Shown here piece after piece: positions 34,769 to 37,763 of a stretch of DNA of 37,763 nucleotides. The notes beneath the pieces are model-generated. The model did no database searches and was not told the DNA's origin. It saw nothing but the letters and a program-made list of their open reading frames with translations. The position numbers were made by a program, and so were the translations under genes. The first letter of the stretch is position 1. Each line of letters starts with the position of its first letter. Source of the DNA: Syntrophaceae bacterium UBA2210 (GTDB lineage: Bacteria > Desulfobacterota > Syntrophia > Syntrophales > UBA2210); contig DCUQ01000044.1 in assembly GCA_002327865.1 (NCBI GenBank), positions 1 to 37,763 on the forward strand, read 5' to 3'.

Positions 34769-37648
34769 GTGTCCAACCCTAAATTTATAATAATTGCAGC
34801 CCTTTTTGTGTTTTGTTCGGTATTCGGGATGTTGTCCCACCTGTACGCGCAGACCGCCCGGCCTGCTGAAGCGGATCAGGTTTTATCCGTAACTCCCGGC
34901 AGTATTGATTTCGGTGTTCTGGATAAGAGTGAGGTGAAATTCGGTTTTATCGATATAGAAAACAAGGGTCAGGAAAAAATAAGATGGATAATTAAAAGAA
35001 CGGAACCCTGGCTGTCGCCGAGTGTGTATTCAGGGATAGCGGGTGACGGTGTTGAGACCGTGGCTGTCATAGCAGATCCGACCGATCTCTCTCCCGGACT
35101 TCACGAGACTGAAATCGTCATAACATCATCCGCCGGTACCAGAACAGTGCCTGTTTCCATTACGGTTCTTGGAGATAGCGATGACGCATTCAGTCCTAAA
35201 CTGGAGGAAATCAGGTTGTCGGATGCCACTTCGATACAGGTTGGCAGAAAGATGTATCTGAGCGCTGTCGGCATCTATTCGGATGGTTCCCGAAAAGATA
35301 TCACAAAAGAGATACAGTGGGTGTCAAGGAACGAGCAGATCGGATATTTCGCCGATAAGGGGCTCCTCATCGGGAAACAGGCAGGCGACGCGCATGTGTC
35401 GGCCAGGAAAGACGGGGTCGAAAGTCCGTTACTCTTAATTCATGTGGATACTGCGCTCGACGGCCCTGTGCTGAAGGTATCGCTGCCGAAGTCAAATCTT
35501 GATCATATGGAGAAGGGATCGGTTGAAACGATTCCCCTGACGATATGGAATGCCGGGAAAGGAAACCTGCAGTGGGAAGTTATAAGTATGGATCCGTGGC
35601 TGATCGTTGGTAGCGGCACATCTTTACATGGTTTGAAGACGGATGGTATCAGCGAAGAAGGAATCGCAGGCACCGGTCTGTCCGGTGAAGGTAAGGGAAA
35701 AGTAACAATTACCGTGAACACGGCGGAACTTCAAAACGGAAGGCACGAGGGGAGTATTCTGATACGCTCGAACGGAGGCAGTGAAAGAATAACAATTCCC
35801 GTAAAAATTCGTTCCCTCGAATCCATATCCCTCACACCGGTTCTCATAAAAACCACAGTCAATCATAGGACAATATTCAGGGCTGTCGGTATATGGTCCG
35901 ACGGGAGCAGGACAGACCTTTCAAAAGGTTCCGATGGGGAATGGCTGCTTTCCGATCATTCCATCGGATTTTTCCCGCGCGGCGGGTCTGTATTCATGGC
36001 AAAAAACACCGGCTCCATTGCGATCAGAAGGGTACGGGGAGACGTAAACAGCAATGTCGCTTTTGTCGATGTCGGAGAAGATCTTTCAGTACCCGTGCTG
36101 CTGGTATCTCCCCGCGAAGTGGATTTAGGAACAATAGGTCCCGGCGAGAGCGCAAGGGGTCTGTTTTCCCTCAAAAATGTTGGAAGCGGAGACCTTACTT
36201 GGATGGTATGCAGTATGGAAGACTGGATATCTTCCCCTGATGAAAACCTTTCAGGAACAGCCGGGTTGGCAGCGCGTCGCCTTGGCGTTTCCGTTGAATC
36301 CGTGGCAGATAGCGAGACAGCGATCTGCGGACTATCCGATATTCATATGAAGATCGAAGCAGGGCATAAATCGGTGTCTTACAGGAAGATTCTTCCTCCA
36401 GGTACTTATAAAGAAGAATTAAAGTTATCCTTTAATGGGGGTGAGAGAACTTTACTCCTGCAATTTACAGTTGCTGAAAATAAAGGTGCTCGTTCCAGTA
36501 TGGAGGTGAACCCTCTCGGAATAGGTTTCGGCAGTGTCAGTGCCGACAGGAAACTGATGAAACGGGTTGAATTACGGAATGCGGGAAAGAATGTACTCAC
36601 GTGGAATGCGATGCTGCAGGGAAACAGGAAGACTTTCCGTGGGATGATGCTTGAACGGGGCAGGTATGTTTCGTTTGCCAATGAGGCCGTTTCCGGAAAG
36701 GGGAGCTACGGTGTGCCGGATCGTCTGAAAAATGAGCTTGATGTTTCCGGCGAGTGGTCGGAGGATGATGGATATCCTTACGGTACAGGTGAAAAAGGAC
36801 TGTTGAAATATATATTTTCCGGAAAGGGAATCGCTTTGTTTATATGGAAAAATGTCGGTGGCGGAATTATCGATGTCTTCCTTGACAGCCGGATGATCGG
36901 CCAGATAGATTGCGCATCAGACAGGGAGATGAGAGTCGAATTCCCGGTAGCCGAAAACCTGTCGGAAGGAGAACAGCATGTACTGGTATTAGCGGCACGA
37001 GGGGGGAACGTAAGGATCGAAGGGGTCAGGATTTCTGTTGCGGAACTCATGAAGAGCAGGAAAAATTGGATACGGATATTTCCTGAAAAGGGTATCACGA
37101 GAAATGAAACAGATTACATCAATGTAATGATTGATACCACGGGACTGTCTCCCGGTCTGTACAGTGAAAATATACTTTTTTATTCGAAAGAGGGAGTGGA
37201 GATAGTTGAAGTGTCGCTTGATGTTACAAGTGACAGACCCTCGGAATTAATCGATATATACCGTTACATAAAAGGAGCGGATAACCTGCTGTCGCCGGAC
37301 GAGGAACGCGGAACTTTCTCACTTGAAGGGTATAAAAAGAGAGGTCCGGTATTTAAGCTGTTCCACAAGGGTACGCCGGGGACAATGGAATTTTTCCAGT
37401 GGCACAATTTTTCGAAGTCGACTCATTTTTACTCTTACAGCAGGTCTGGAGGCAATCGTTCTCTCAAAGGATATGCTTTCGACGGGTCCATCGGCAATAT
37501 TGCAACACTAAAATTGCCCAATACGAGAGACCTCTATAGATGGTTTAATCCCGAGACCGGAGCATATTTCTATACGACGGATCCGAAGGGCGAAGATTGC
37601 GAAAAGATGGGATACAAATACGACGGAGTGGCAGGCTATGTCAGGTAG
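34769..37648 (+). CDS. Large secreted BACON-like/BIG2 multidomain protein
   Basis: A 959-residue exported protein of unknown function. Start: GTG at 34769, with GAAAGG seven bases upstream, gives a clean signal peptide (SNPKFIIIAALFVF..., cut near AQTARP, about residue 27). ATG codons at 34736 and 34763 and a TTG at 34721 fit worse. Order of parts: BACON-like domain (39-134), BIG2-like (144-227), BACON-like (234-350), BIG2-like (351-435), BACON-like (443-569), a fourth BACON-like domain split into 577-616 and 764-820 by an inserted jelly-roll-like module (about 624-757, GEWSEDDGYPYGTG then KYIFSGKGIALFIW), and a C-terminal DUF5648-like repeat region (827-959, ending LYRWFNPETGAYFYTTDP). No membrane anchor or enzyme motif is visible; it may bind carbohydrate or surfaces. 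Confidence 0.85.
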   Translation: MSNPKFIIIAALFVFCSVFGMLSHLYAQTARPAEADQVLSVTPGSIDFGVLDKSEVKFGFIDIENKGQEKIRWIIKRTEPWLSPSVYSGIAGDGVETVAVIADPTDLSPGLHETEIVITSSAGTRTVPVSITVLGDSDDAFSPKLEEIRLSDATSIQVGRKMYLSAVGIYSDGSRKDITKEIQWVSRNEQIGYFADKGLLIGKQAGDAHVSARKDGVESPLLLIHVDTALDGPVLKVSLPKSNLDHMEKGSVETIPLTIWNAGKGNLQWEVISMDPWLIVGSGTSLHGLKTDGISEEGIAGTGLSGEGKGKVTITVNTAELQNGRHEGSILIRSNGGSERITIPVKIRSLESISLTPVLIKTTVNHRTIFRAVGIWSDGSRTDLSKGSDGEWLLSDHSIGFFPRGGSVFMAKNTGSIAIRRVRGDVNSNVAFVDVGEDLSVPVLLVSPREVDLGTIGPGESARGLFSLKNVGSGDLTWMVCSMEDWISSPDENLSGTAGLAARRLGVSVESVADSETAICGLSDIHMKIEAGHKSVSYRKILPPGTYKEELKLSFNGGERTLLLQFTVAENKGARSSMEVNPLGIGFGSVSADRKLMKRVELRNAGKNVLTWNAMLQGNRKTFRGMMLERGRYVSFANEAVSGKGSYGVPDRLKNELDVSGEWSEDDGYPYGTGEKGLLKYIFSGKGIALFIWKNVGGGIIDVFLDSRMIGQIDCASDREMRVEFPVAENLSEGEQHVLVLAARGGNVRIEGVRISVAELMKSRKNWIRIFPEKGITRNETDYINVMIDTTGLSPGLYSENILFYSKEGVEIVEVSLDVTSDRPSELIDIYRYIKGADNLLSPDEERGTFSLEGYKKRGPVFKLFHKGTPGTMEFFQWHNFSKSTHFYSYSRSGGNRSLKGYAFDGSIGNIATLKLPNTRDLYRWFNPETGAYFYTTDPKGEDCEKMGYKYDGVAGYVR

Positions 37649-37669
37649 CAAAACTAGTGGTGTTTTGTC

Positions 37670-37698
37670 TTGACAAATATAATCAAAGTGACTAAAAG
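37670..37698 (+). promoter_or_regulatory. Promoter for tRNA-Arg
   Basis: TTGACA (37670-37675), 17 bases, then TAAAAG (37693-37698, four of six). The start would be near 37705, 15 bases before the mature tRNA end. It lies 22 bases after the stop of the secreted protein gene. Confidence 0.6.
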
Positions 37699-37719
37699 AA
37701 CCTTTCATTTTTGAACAAT

Positions 37720-37763
<44 letters not shown>

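Overview
The window is a dense stretch of bacterial chromosome of moderate GC, about 30 genes on both strands, with no rRNA, CRISPR array, prophage or recognisable transposase. Gene order points to a Gram-negative bacterium of the broad Desulfobacterota ('Deltaproteobacteria') type. The evidence is carD-yacL-ispD-ispF, valS-nadC-birA-coaX, dprA-topA-trmFO, an EF-G2-like translocase, an endonuclease-type MutL, a YtfJ-like periplasmic protein and an LapA-domain protein. Small REP-like palindromes and short-period 'CGAAAC/CGAAATC' repeats, of kinds often seen in such genomes, are also present. The phylum call is an inference from order and content, not a computed placement.

Layout. 1-2317: a minus-strand pair of cation transporters (half-size GDT1/UPF0016 protein, CaCA exchanger) flanked by non-coding DNA. 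2318-6265 (+): an aminotransferase, a mannose-6-phosphate-isomerase-type cupin, an RNase Z-like beta-lactamase-fold hydrolase and pyruvate kinase. 6357-10402 (-): a stand-alone asparaginase-like domain, a YtfJ-like protein, acylphosphatase, NAD-dependent DNA ligase and a small unknown protein that leads the ligA operon. 10525-11845 (+): YfcE-like phosphoesterase, HIT protein, LapA-like membrane protein. 11893-14585 (-): MogA/MoaB and EF-G2. 14778-29778 (+): a long co-directional run with CarD, the PIN-TRAM protein YacL, IspD, IspF, Pgk, TruA, RfbD, an MBL hydrolase, MutL, a decayed miaA copy, MiaA, ValS, NadC, BirA and CoaX. 29764-34522 (-): trmFO, topA, dprA. 34769-37648 (+): a large secreted multidomain protein of BACON-like and BIG2 modules. 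The start of a tRNA-Arg(TCT) gene closes the window.

Most genes are housekeeping: isoprenoid precursors, glycolysis, tRNA modification and charging, DNA repair and topology, cofactors. I see no obviously new multi-gene system. The parts most worth a second look are: (i) the secreted protein at 34769-37648, with a jelly-roll-like module nested inside one of its BACON-like domains; (ii) the dprA/secreted-protein divergent promoter region, where an inverted repeat overlaps both -35 boxes; (iii) a decayed partial duplication of miaA after mutL, and repeat-derived N-terminal leaders on MiaA and TrmFO; (iv) a small coupled gene ahead of ligA whose promoter fixes its start; (v) a stand-alone asparaginase N-domain.
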